Assembly: GCA_022709385.1 (NCBI GenBank)
Contig: JAKLIX010000003.1
Span: forward strand, 240,676-304,675
Length of the DNA: 64,000 nt
Source of the DNA: Bacteroidota bacterium
GTDB lineage: Bacteria; Bacteroidota; Bacteroidia; Bacteroidales; CAIXZF01
Direction of reading: 5' to 3'
A program made the translations under genes and the position numbers. Below, piece after piece: positions 16,474-24,336 of this stretch; within the stretch, counting starts at the first letter, position 1, and each line of letters opens with the position of its first letter. Below the pieces are notes generated by a model that did no database searches, had not been told where the DNA came from, and saw nothing but the letters and a program-made list of their open reading frames with translations.

Positions 16474-18801
16474 ATGAAAAATTTTTTCCTTGTGATGCTA
16501 ATGTTTCTTGTGCCTTTCTTCTCTGAGGCTCAGCAGGTTATCTGGATACAGGGCACGGTGATTGACACCCTTAGCAGAAAGCCTGTCATTGATGTGCAGA
16601 TCAGTGTGAAGGGAACGAAACAGGTGGTGTTATCGGATGCGAAAGGCAAATTTCGTTTCCAGGCGACCCAAAATGAGGGTAATGTGTTGCTTATAAAGCA
16701 TGTAGGCTATGAATCCAAAACAATTGAGATCGCTCATCCTGCACCCTTGAATGTTGTGGTCGAGCTTTTTCCCATGGTTTTCCAATTGGGTGAGTTTGTG
16801 GTGGAGGGGAAAGTGACACCCATCGCTAATGTGACGGAAATTCCGGAATTGAAGATCAGGCAAAGCAGCAACAGGGATGTGGGTGATTTTCTGCGTGAGA
16901 TTCCCAACCTTTCTGCTGTCAGGAAGGGAGGCACGGGGCTCGACCCTGTGGTCAGGGGGCTTCGGTTCAACCAGTTGAATGTTCAGGTCGATCAGGGAAT
17001 CCGTATCGAGGGGGGATGCCCCAACCGGATGGACCCGACCACGGCTCATGTGGAGATTGAGGATGTGGAGGCCATGGAAGTAATCAAAGGACCTTTCGTA
17101 TTAAGGTACGGTCCGTCATTCGGAGGAATTATCAACATCTCCACATACCAACCGGCCTTTTACGAGAATTCTGAAATACATGCAGTTGCGATGACTGGTT
17201 TCGAGTCGAACTGGAACGGGAACCGTCAGCATTTGCGGGTGAACGGAGGAAATAAGCAATGGGCTTTTTATGTCTCAGGCGGACTGAAAAATTACGGCAG
17301 TTATATGGATGGCGAGGAGAACAGGGTGCAGTCGGGCTTTCTTAAATACAGTTTTGCGGGCGGATTGGGATACAAGCCTTCTCCAAAGGAAAGTCTCCTT
17401 TTCAATTACAGGGAGTCGCACGGAAGAGATGTTTTTTATCCTGCCCTGCCGATGGATGAAAAGGTAGACAATACCCGCATTATGTCACTCGATTATTCCA
17501 TGAATCATATCTCGGATGCATTGCAGACGGTGGAGGCTAAGGTGTTTTATTCCAAGGTCTTCCATGAAATGGACAATGCTTTCAGACCGAATTACAGCTT
17601 TATGCAGGCGGTTGCCATGGTCAATGCCAACAATTTCGGCGGGAGGCTGCAGACCAAATGGACACTGGGAGAAACTTTCGTGATTGCGGGCTTGGACATA
17701 GAAAATGTTAACAAAGACGGTGACAGGGTGATGGTAATGAACATGAGTATGCCGGGTATGCCACCCGGAACCATGACTGTTAGAACCAACCTCTGGTATG
17801 AGGCATCTATCCTGAATAGTGGTGTTTTCGCCGAATTACGCAGGCCATTCGGAAAGTATCATGCAGAGTGCTCGGTAAGAGCAGATTACAATACAGCGGG
17901 TTCAGAAGACACCTTACGAATCCCCTCATGGTTCGATGAAACTGATTCCCGTTTCACCAACCTGAGTTTCAGCGCCGGCCTGAGTCGTTCATTTGCAAAA
18001 TACTTTTCTCTCAGTTTAGCCCTTGGAAGGGGTGTCAGAAGCCCGTCCATGACAGAACGCTATATTAAATTCCTGACGGTGGGATATGATAACTATGACT
18101 ACCTGGGGAATCCGGCACTGAAGCCCGAAGTTAATAACCAGGCAGACCTTACCCTGAGGTACCGGCATGAAATGTACGGACGTTTCTATGCCAATATTTT
18201 TGCCTCTTATATTCAGGATTATATCAGCGGTATCCTTGTCCCGCCGGCAGTGGCTACACCAAAGACAAACGGGGCAGTGGGTGTTAAACAGTTTACCAAT
18301 TCAGGTTCTGCCTTCCTGCGTGGATTCGAGATCAGCTACCAGTCGCCTGCGATCCTGAGGAGGATTTATGCCGGGATCCAGGCTGCCTATACCCGGGCCA
18401 GTATCAGGGAAGCATTGCAATACAAAGTGGAAAACGGACAGGTTGTCTCCCAGACTTCCCTTGAAAATGATCCGCTTCCGGAAATACCTCCCCTTGAATC
18501 GACCCTTAGTTTATCTGCTAATTTAATGAAAGACAGGTTGTTCCCTTCCATAGCCGTCAGGCTGGTAGCGAAGCAGGATTATGTATCCGGTGCATTCTAC
18601 GAAGCTGAGACTGCGGGTTTTGCAGTTTTTCAGGCGTCACTTCATTATAAACCCATGAAGTGGTTAAGCCTTGCCGGTGGTGTGAATAACATGTTCAACC
18701 GCCAGTATTATGAGCATCTGAACCGGCGTATCGTGGGGTCGACTGCCAGGCTCTATGAACCGGGTAGGGTGTATCATTTGACACTGATAGCGAATTTATA
18801 G
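16474..18801 (+). CDS. OprC/NosA-like TonB-dependent copper receptor
   Basis: This 775-aa outer-membrane receptor has a signal peptide (residues 1-19), a CarboxypepD_reg-like N-terminal domain (about 25-97), a plug (about 110-225) and a C-terminal beta-barrel ending in an aromatic-rich strand (YHLTLIANL). Both parts of the copper site known from Pseudomonas OprC appear to be present: CxxxM in 'GGCPNRMDP' (Cys182/Met186) and HxM in 'VFHEMDN' (His364/Met366). A Met-rich loop at 420-434 (VMNMSMPGMPPGTM) adds further soft-metal ligands. It probably imports Cu ions or a Cu complex, with energy from TonB. An MbnP-family protein and its MbnH-like partner follow on the same strand, which supports copper. 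Confidence 0.88.
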   Translation: MKNFFLVMLMFLVPFFSEAQQVIWIQGTVIDTLSRKPVIDVQISVKGTKQVVLSDAKGKFRFQATQNEGNVLLIKHVGYESKTIEIAHPAPLNVVVELFPMVFQLGEFVVEGKVTPIANVTEIPELKIRQSSNRDVGDFLREIPNLSAVRKGGTGLDPVVRGLRFNQLNVQVDQGIRIEGGCPNRMDPTTAHVEIEDVEAMEVIKGPFVLRYGPSFGGIINISTYQPAFYENSEIHAVAMTGFESNWNGNRQHLRVNGGNKQWAFYVSGGLKNYGSYMDGEENRVQSGFLKYSFAGGLGYKPSPKESLLFNYRESHGRDVFYPALPMDEKVDNTRIMSLDYSMNHISDALQTVEAKVFYSKVFHEMDNAFRPNYSFMQAVAMVNANNFGGRLQTKWTLGETFVIAGLDIENVNKDGDRVMVMNMSMPGMPPGTMTVRTNLWYEASILNSGVFAELRRPFGKYHAECSVRADYNTAGSEDTLRIPSWFDETDSRFTNLSFSAGLSRSFAKYFSLSLALGRGVRSPSMTERYIKFLTVGYDNYDYLGNPALKPEVNNQADLTLRYRHEMYGRFYANIFASYIQDYISGILVPPAVATPKTNGAVGVKQFTNSGSAFLRGFEISYQSPAILRRIYAGIQAAYTRASIREALQYKVENGQVVSQTSLENDPLPEIPPLESTLSLSANLMKDRLFPSIAVRLVAKQDYVSGAFYEAETAGFAVFQASLHYKPMKWLSLAGGVNNMFNRQYYEHLNRRIVGSTARLYEPGRVYHLTLIANL

Positions 18802-18924
18802 AGGAATGTTGAAATGTATAATATATAGAGAGTTAATTGCCCGGAAACATTGAGGGAATAGACGGACACAGCCATGTTGGATTCCGGTAAATAACATATT
18901 GTCTGTAACTTAAGTGCTCAAAGA

Positions 18925-19719
18925 ATGAACAAAGTATTGATGATCATCATGTTATTGTCTGCCTTGTGTTACGCATGCAGGAAGGACAAGCCTTCAGAGG
19001 AAGAGGAGAAAGGGAAGATTGTCTTTCGCTTTGTACATCTGGTGGATGGTCAGGCCGTGGTTTATGACACCATGAAATACACCAACACCGCCGGTAATCA
19101 TTACATGATCACCGACATGCAGTATTTCATCTCGGATGTGGTGCTTCATGCCTCCGATGGCAGTAAAAAAATGATCAATGAATGGCAGGACATCTATTAT
19201 GTGGACACCTATATCCCTTCAACCTTCGAGTGGCAGGTATACGATGCGATTCCACCGGGGCATTATGACAGCATTTCCTTTACTTTCGGGATCAATAAGG
19301 AAAAAAACAAGAACGGTCTGTTTGTCAATCCACCGGAGGTAAATATGTTCTGGCCTGACTTTCTCGGGGGCGGATTCCATTACCTGAAGCTGAACGGTAG
19401 ATGGAAAACCCAGGCTGCCACACTGTTACCTTTTAATTTTCATACGGGAATAGGGGCAGATACGATTGGGCCCGGTCAGGTGGTGTTTGTTCATAATTAT
19501 TTCAATGTCAATCTAAAGAACTCATCGTTTACCGTAAATAAAGGAAGAAATACTGTCATTGAAATTGTGATGAACATCGAAAGCTGGTTTCATACGCCTC
19601 ATGTATGGGACTGGGACAGCATTGGCGGTGCCATCATGGAGAATCAGTCGGCGATGCTTTGGGCCAGAGAGAATGGATTTGATGTGTTTACCATAGGAGA
19701 AAAGACGGAGGAACCATAA
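18925..19719 (+). CDS. MbnP-family copper-binding lipoprotein
   Basis: This 264-aa protein has a lipoprotein signal with Cys18 (LLSALCYAC) and an acidic/Lys linker. The rest matches the MbnP domain: 'IVFRFVHLVDGQAV', 'YTNTAGNHYMITDMQYFISDV', 'SISFTFGI', and the signature 'NMFWPDFLGGGFHYLKLNGRW'. In characterised MbnP, a tryptophan is oxidised to kynurenine by the dihaem partner MbnH to build a copper site; which Trp would be modified here cannot be told from sequence. The MbnH-like gene follows after one base, so the pair is certainly an operon. Together with the upstream OprC-like receptor it forms a plausible copper-acquisition unit. Confidence 0.85.
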   Translation: MNKVLMIIMLLSALCYACRKDKPSEEEEKGKIVFRFVHLVDGQAVVYDTMKYTNTAGNHYMITDMQYFISDVVLHASDGSKKMINEWQDIYYVDTYIPSTFEWQVYDAIPPGHYDSISFTFGINKEKNKNGLFVNPPEVNMFWPDFLGGGFHYLKLNGRWKTQAATLLPFNFHTGIGADTIGPGQVVFVHNYFNVNLKNSSFTVNKGRNTVIEIVMNIESWFHTPHVWDWDSIGGAIMENQSAMLWARENGFDVFTIGEKTEEP

Positions 19720-19720
19720 A

Positions 19721-20935
19721 ATGGAAAGCAGGAGACTGTTGGTTAAGATATTGTATTTCAGGCTTATGTTGCAAGCATTGGCAATGGTCCTGATAGCCCT
19801 GCCCCTTTTATTAAGCTCTTGCCGGAATGATAAAGAAACAGATGAGGATACTCCTGAACCGACACCGTATTTCATTGATGTTCCCAGGTTTTTTCCAACC
19901 CTGTTGAACATACCGGCCGACAATCCGATGACGGTGGAGGGGATTGCACTGGGCAGGTATTTGTTTTACGACGGCCGGATTTCGGGCCGTGACCATCCTG
20001 ATTCCCTGATGACATGTGCCACATGTCACCTGCAGTCCAGGTCGTTCGAATGCGGGATTGATCATCCGAAGTATACCGGTGGATACCCTTTTGGCATCAC
20101 GGGTATTCCGACTCCGCATGTGATGTTGCCCCTGATCAACCTTGTTTGGAATCATGAGGGTTACCTGTGGAATGGAGTCATACATCCCAGCAATCCCAAT
20201 ACATCCAAAAGGAGACTGGAAGACCTGGTCTGGATGGGAATTGTTGCACCGCACGAGATGAACAGCGATACCAACCGTGCCAAAGCATTGATTCAGAGTA
20301 TTCCCGGCTATCCGGAACTATTCAGGAAGGCCTTCGGGTCAGATGTGGTTACGGTTGAGCGTATGGCCAAGGCCATTGCACAATTCATCAGGACTTTCAT
20401 CTCTTCGGATTCCCGTTTCGATCAATACCTCAGGGGTGAGTTGCAGCTTACACCCCAGGAATTAAACGGATTTGTGCTGTTTTCAACCGAAAGCGGGGCA
20501 GATTGCTTTCATTGTCACGGCGGGTCGGGCAATCCTCTGTTCACCACCAATCTCTTTTATAATAATGGTAAGGATTCCCTGTTTACCGGTCCCTTTGAAG
20601 ACCCGCGCGACCGCTATCATGTAACCGGCAATCCTGCGGATCTTGGGGCATACAAGGCAACCACGCTCAGAAATATCATCTATATGGGGCCATATATGCA
20701 CGACGGAAGATTTAAAACCCTGGATGAGGTGATTGATTTTTATTCCGATGAATTGGTTAACTCACCTTACATCAATCCGCTGATGCATCATATTGCCACG
20801 AACGGAGCCAAGTTGACTCCAACGGAAAAGGCTGATCTGAAGGCCTTTATATTGTGTCTCACCGATACTGTCTTTCTTAGTAACCCGGCTTTCAGCCGGC
20901 CGGCAGTTTTCCCTGACGGTTGGACGGGGAAATAG
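19721..20935 (+). CDS. MbnH-like dihaem cytochrome c (CcpA/MauG superfamily) lipoprotein
   Basis: This 404-aa protein has an N-terminal membrane or lipoprotein signal with a lipobox at LLSSC (Cys34). Two haem c motifs are present: CATCH (Cys99-His103) and CFHCH (Cys262-His266). It also has the family landmarks 'IALGRYLFYDGRISG', 'AIAQFIRTFISSDSRFDQYL' and 'TTLRNIIYMGPYMHDGRF'. This is the bacterial dihaem cytochrome c peroxidase/MauG fold. Because it is translationally coupled to an MbnP gene (one-base gap), an MbnH role, oxidising a Trp of MbnP, is favoured over peroxide detoxification. No methanobactin genes are visible. The gene converges on the prolyl oligopeptidase gene with 46 bp between stops. 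Confidence 0.88.
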   Translation: MESRRLLVKILYFRLMLQALAMVLIALPLLLSSCRNDKETDEDTPEPTPYFIDVPRFFPTLLNIPADNPMTVEGIALGRYLFYDGRISGRDHPDSLMTCATCHLQSRSFECGIDHPKYTGGYPFGITGIPTPHVMLPLINLVWNHEGYLWNGVIHPSNPNTSKRRLEDLVWMGIVAPHEMNSDTNRAKALIQSIPGYPELFRKAFGSDVVTVERMAKAIAQFIRTFISSDSRFDQYLRGELQLTPQELNGFVLFSTESGADCFHCHGGSGNPLFTTNLFYNNGKDSLFTGPFEDPRDRYHVTGNPADLGAYKATTLRNIIYMGPYMHDGRFKTLDEVIDFYSDELVNSPYINPLMHHIATNGAKLTPTEKADLKAFILCLTDTVFLSNPAFSRPAVFPDGWTGK

Positions 20936-20981
20936 GGTATTCCTTACAACTGCTGATTCGAAATCCTGACCGTCCTGTGTC

Positions 20982-23225
20982 CTATTCAGGCTGTGCCTGA
21001 TTGGTTTTTTGCTGTTTGGGCAGGTTTTTCTTGTAGACCGGGTCATCGATATAGGCAGGTTTCCTTTGTTTCTTGATTTCCATTGGATCTCCTCTTTGTG
21101 GATCCACACCGGGAACCATGCCAAGGTTATAAAAAGTAAAGGCCCACATATCGGCGGCCTCTTCAATCCGGACCGAGGTGGGTTTTCCGGCACCATGACC
21201 GGCTTTTGTCTGTATCCTGATGAGTACGGGATTGTTTCCTTTGTGTTTTTCCTGCAGGGTGGCAATAAACTTGAAGGAGTGCGCCGGTACAACCCTGTCA
21301 TCATGATCAGCAGTGGTAACAAGGGTTGCAGGATAGTTCACACCGTCCTTGATGTTATGCAGCGGTGAGTACTTATACAGGTATGTGAATCCCTCCTTGT
21401 CTTCGCTGCTGCCATAATCTACCGTCCATGCCCAGCCGATGGTGAATTTGTGGAATCTCAACATATCCAGAACGCCCACTGCCGGAAGGGCAACTTTAAA
21501 TAATTCCGGTTTCTGGGTCATGCAGGCACCCACGAGCAATCCGCCGTTGGAACCTCCTGCAATGGCCAGCTTTTCAGGCTTGGTATACTTGTTCTCGAAA
21601 AGGTAATTGGCAGCAGCGATGAAATCGTCGAAAACCTGTTGTTTTTTTTCTTTGGTACCGGCTTTGTGCCAGGCTTCCCCAAACTCGCCGCCGCCCCTGA
21701 TGTTAGGTATGGCAAGGATACCGCCGTTCTCGGCAAATATCATTCTGCTCACGCTGAAAGATGGCGTCAGGCTGATGTTGAATCCGCCGTAACCATATAG
21801 GTAAGCCGGATTCAGGCCATTCATTACCATGCCCTTCTTGTGTATGATGAACATCGGAATTTCAGTGCCGTCATTGCTCTTGTAAAATACCTGTTTCGTC
21901 TCAAAATCATCAGGCTGGAACAATACAGGCGCAAAGAATATCGTCTTATTGTAATCCTTCTCAAAATCCTGCAGAAAGATACCCAAAGGATATACAAATG
22001 ATGTGAACGCATAGAATAATTGGGGATCACCCGGCCTGGAGGAGATATCACCCACCGTTCCGATCATTGGAAGTTCGATGGTGCCTGTTTTCTTTCCCTG
22101 CTTATCGAAAAGATAAAGCTCGTTGCAGGCATTTTTCATGTATTTGACCACGATTTTATCATAGCTCAGGCGGACGGATTCCATCACCATTTTTTCATCC
22201 TCATCGATCAGTATCGTCCAGCCCTCTTTACCCGGAATTTCTGGATTAATCGAAATGAGCCGGTAATTGGAGGCACCCGCGTTGGTGTGGATCAGGATGG
22301 AATCCCCGTAATTTCCGACTACTGCGTAATCATTGCTGAAACCGGTAAAAAGGGGCTGAAATCCTGCATGCCCCTTTAGCAGGTCTTTGTAATACAGCGC
22401 ATTCCCACTGGTGGATTCTGTCTCATAAATAAATAAAAAACGCTTGTCGTCTGACACAGTTGCCGTGTAATTCCTCAGGGGGAAATCAGGATTCTGGTAA
22501 ACCAGTTCATCCTTCTCCTGTGAAGTCCCTGCTTTATGATAATAAATTTTATGGAACTCATTCTTTTTGGTCAGGGCTGTTCCCTCTTTCGGCGCATCGT
22601 AACGGCTGTAATAAAAACCATTGTCCTTCCAGCTGATGCCGGAGAATTTCACCCATTCGATCTTATCTTTCAGTAGTTTCTTCTTTTTCAGATCCATCAC
22701 GATGATCTCCTGCCAGTCGCTGCCGCTTCTTGAAATGGAAATGGCAATGTATTTCCCGTCGTCAGAAGCTTTGAATTGGTTGATTGAGATCGACCCGTCG
22801 GGAGCCACCTTATTCGGGTCATAAAGGAGTTCTTTCGGTTGTTCAAACGCTTCCTGCATATACAGCGCATGCTGGTTCTGCATGCCGGTATTGTAAAGGA
22901 AGAAGAGTCGTACACCACCTTTTTCGGGAACTTCCATTTTAGGAAAGTCCCAGAGCTCGGTCAGGCGGTCTCTGATCTTGTTGCGGAAGGTGATCTTGGA
23001 GAGATACTCCTGGGTAATCATATTCTGGGCATTCACCCAGGCTTCAGTTTCCGGTGAATTGTCATCTTCCAGCCATCTGTAGGGATCTGCGACTTTAGTC
23101 CCGAAATAATCATCAACCTGGTCAACTTTTTGGGTACCCGGGTAAACAGGCGGTTTAATCTGGGCAGGTAGATTCATTGATAATGAAAAGATAATAAGGC
23201 TTACAATCAGATTTAATCGGATCAT
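20982..23225 (-). CDS. Prolyl oligopeptidase, S9A family, exported
   Basis: The protein is 747 aa from the ATG at 23225. This start gives a signal peptide (MIRLNLIVSLIIFSLSMNLPAQ) and agrees with a -7 box at 23251-23258; an ATG at 23246 would lie at the transcription start. An N-terminal seven-bladed propeller gates a C-terminal alpha/beta-hydrolase. The catalytic triad is clear: Ser in 'GGSNGGLLVGA' (about 559), Asp in 'ADHDDRVVPAHS' and His in 'AGHGAGKP' (about 677). S9A enzymes cut after proline in peptides of up to about 30 residues; here the signal suggests a periplasmic role in peptide use. The basic C-terminal extension 'IKKQRKPAYIDDPVYKKNLP' is longer than usual. Confidence is high. 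Confidence 0.95.
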   Translation of the reverse strand: MIRLNLIVSLIIFSLSMNLPAQIKPPVYPGTQKVDQVDDYFGTKVADPYRWLEDDNSPETEAWVNAQNMITQEYLSKITFRNKIRDRLTELWDFPKMEVPEKGGVRLFFLYNTGMQNQHALYMQEAFEQPKELLYDPNKVAPDGSISINQFKASDDGKYIAISISRSGSDWQEIIVMDLKKKKLLKDKIEWVKFSGISWKDNGFYYSRYDAPKEGTALTKKNEFHKIYYHKAGTSQEKDELVYQNPDFPLRNYTATVSDDKRFLFIYETESTSGNALYYKDLLKGHAGFQPLFTGFSNDYAVVGNYGDSILIHTNAGASNYRLISINPEIPGKEGWTILIDEDEKMVMESVRLSYDKIVVKYMKNACNELYLFDKQGKKTGTIELPMIGTVGDISSRPGDPQLFYAFTSFVYPLGIFLQDFEKDYNKTIFFAPVLFQPDDFETKQVFYKSNDGTEIPMFIIHKKGMVMNGLNPAYLYGYGGFNISLTPSFSVSRMIFAENGGILAIPNIRGGGEFGEAWHKAGTKEKKQQVFDDFIAAANYLFENKYTKPEKLAIAGGSNGGLLVGACMTQKPELFKVALPAVGVLDMLRFHKFTIGWAWTVDYGSSEDKEGFTYLYKYSPLHNIKDGVNYPATLVTTADHDDRVVPAHSFKFIATLQEKHKGNNPVLIRIQTKAGHGAGKPTSVRIEEAADMWAFTFYNLGMVPGVDPQRGDPMEIKKQRKPAYIDDPVYKKNLPKQQKTNQAQPE

Positions 23226-23250
23226 GGTAGATTTTTTTTGTGGCAAACGG

Positions 23251-23258
23251 CAAAATTA
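23251..23258 (-). promoter_or_regulatory. -7 box (TAATTTTG) for prolyl oligopeptidase
   Basis: The minus strand reads TAATTTTG, matching TAnnTTTG, about 26 bases upstream of the ATG at 23225. The implied transcription start near 23246 excludes the longer start. The -33 element is poor. Confidence 0.45.
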
Positions 23259-23301
23259 CTAATTTTCTCCCCATGAAAAATGGGGGTTAACATTTCTCTT
23301 T

Positions 23302-23309
23302 TACCTTTG
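23302..23309 (+). promoter_or_regulatory. -7 box (TACCTTTG) for the YD-repeat-like gene
   Basis: The plus strand reads TACCTTTG, a match to TAnnTTTG. Transcription would begin around 23314-23316, downstream of the first ATG (23311) and upstream of the ATG at 23344, so it decides the start in favour of 23344. A -33 TTTG is not clear. Confidence 0.5.
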
Positions 23310-23343
23310 TATGCAGTTTATCACTTTTCATTCTAAACACCTT

Positions 23344-24249
23344 ATGACAACGACGAAGACACTGAAAAGCGTTCGCCTTTATCGTTATGATATTTTGGAG
23401 AATGGATTATCTGATATTGAAGACTGGGCTCCTTTTATTCAGAGTATGACAACGTATCATGAAGACGGCCTTGTAAGCAGGGAAATAACCTATAATGCCT
23501 GGGGCGTTCAGGAGCAATTGGTTGTGTATAACTATGATGAGCAAAGGAATCTGGCGGAAGAATTATTCTACGACGAAGGGGAAGAGCCTATGGAATCCAG
23601 GGTTTATACCAGGAACGAATTGGGTTTGATCATTTCTGAACATCACCGTTTTATGGATGAATCTGAAGATGTGGTTGAATATCACTATGATGAGAAGAAC
23701 AGGCTGACAGGAAAGGTGTATTATGACAGCGACGGGGAAACAGAAAGAAAGGAAGTGCTTGAATATGACGGTGATTTGCTGTTAAGCGAGGCGGTGACGG
23801 ATCAGGATGGTAACCTGATCAGCCAGGCTACGTATAGTTATGATGAGCATGGAAAAATTGAGAAAAGCGAACAGGTCAGGATAGAAGACGGCAGGAGTGA
23901 ACGTATGGTGAGCTATTTTGATGAAAACGGCAACAGAAAAAAGAACCTGAGGTATAATTATCAGGAACAACTGATCGAGATCAGCCGTTTCCGTACCAAC
24001 GGGCAGGGGCGTCTGGAGGAAATTGAAGAGGAAAACCAGCACGGAAAGTCTTTCATCAAATTCACGTATGACGATCAGGGAAATGCCGTTACACAGGAAG
24101 AGTTCAATGAAAAAGGGGATGTAATCTCCACGATCGAAAGGAAATTTGATGACGAAGGAAGAGCCCTGGAAACGGCTGTTTACATTGATGGAAGGAACTT
24201 TCGTGCAAACCAGCATTACCTGTTGAAATATGAATATGAGTTTTATTAA
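23344..24249 (+). CDS. Cytoplasmic YD-repeat-like protein
   Basis: The protein is 301 aa from the ATG at 23344 (MTTTKTLKSVRLYRYDILENG). There is no signal peptide or T9SS tail. The body is made of repeats of about 20-25 aa with the pattern 'Y.YDE.G.L.EE..YDEDG', for example 'VVYNYDEQRNLAEELFYDEG', 'EYHYDEKNRLTGKVYYDSDG' and 'KFTYDDQGNAVTQEEFNEKG'. These resemble YD/RHS-type or MORN-like beta-hairpin repeats. The protein is very acidic. No toxin domain, RHS core or C-terminal variable region is seen, so it is not a typical Rhs toxin. The function is unknown. It is transcribed divergently from the prolyl oligopeptidase gene. Confidence 0.75.
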   Translation: MTTTKTLKSVRLYRYDILENGLSDIEDWAPFIQSMTTYHEDGLVSREITYNAWGVQEQLVVYNYDEQRNLAEELFYDEGEEPMESRVYTRNELGLIISEHHRFMDESEDVVEYHYDEKNRLTGKVYYDSDGETERKEVLEYDGDLLLSEAVTDQDGNLISQATYSYDEHGKIEKSEQVRIEDGRSERMVSYFDENGNRKKNLRYNYQEQLIEISRFRTNGQGRLEEIEEENQHGKSFIKFTYDDQGNAVTQEEFNEKGDVISTIERKFDDEGRALETAVYIDGRNFRANQHYLLKYEYEFY

Positions 24250-24336
24250 CCAAAACCCGTGGCAGACAACTTTTCCACCCAGATTGGGTCTGAGAAGGTG
24301 TATGCCGGGTTAATATATATTTACAAAACCTTTTGT

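Noticed and set aside
19721..20935. Plain cytochrome c peroxidase for peroxide detoxification
   Set aside because: The fold fits, but one-base coupling to an MbnP gene and the copper receptor upstream favour an MbnH-type role; peroxidase activity is not excluded.
24259..24336. GTG start for the 975-aa cohesin protein
   Set aside because: It would place 26 polar residues before the signal peptide; the ATG at 24337 begins directly with a good signal sequence.
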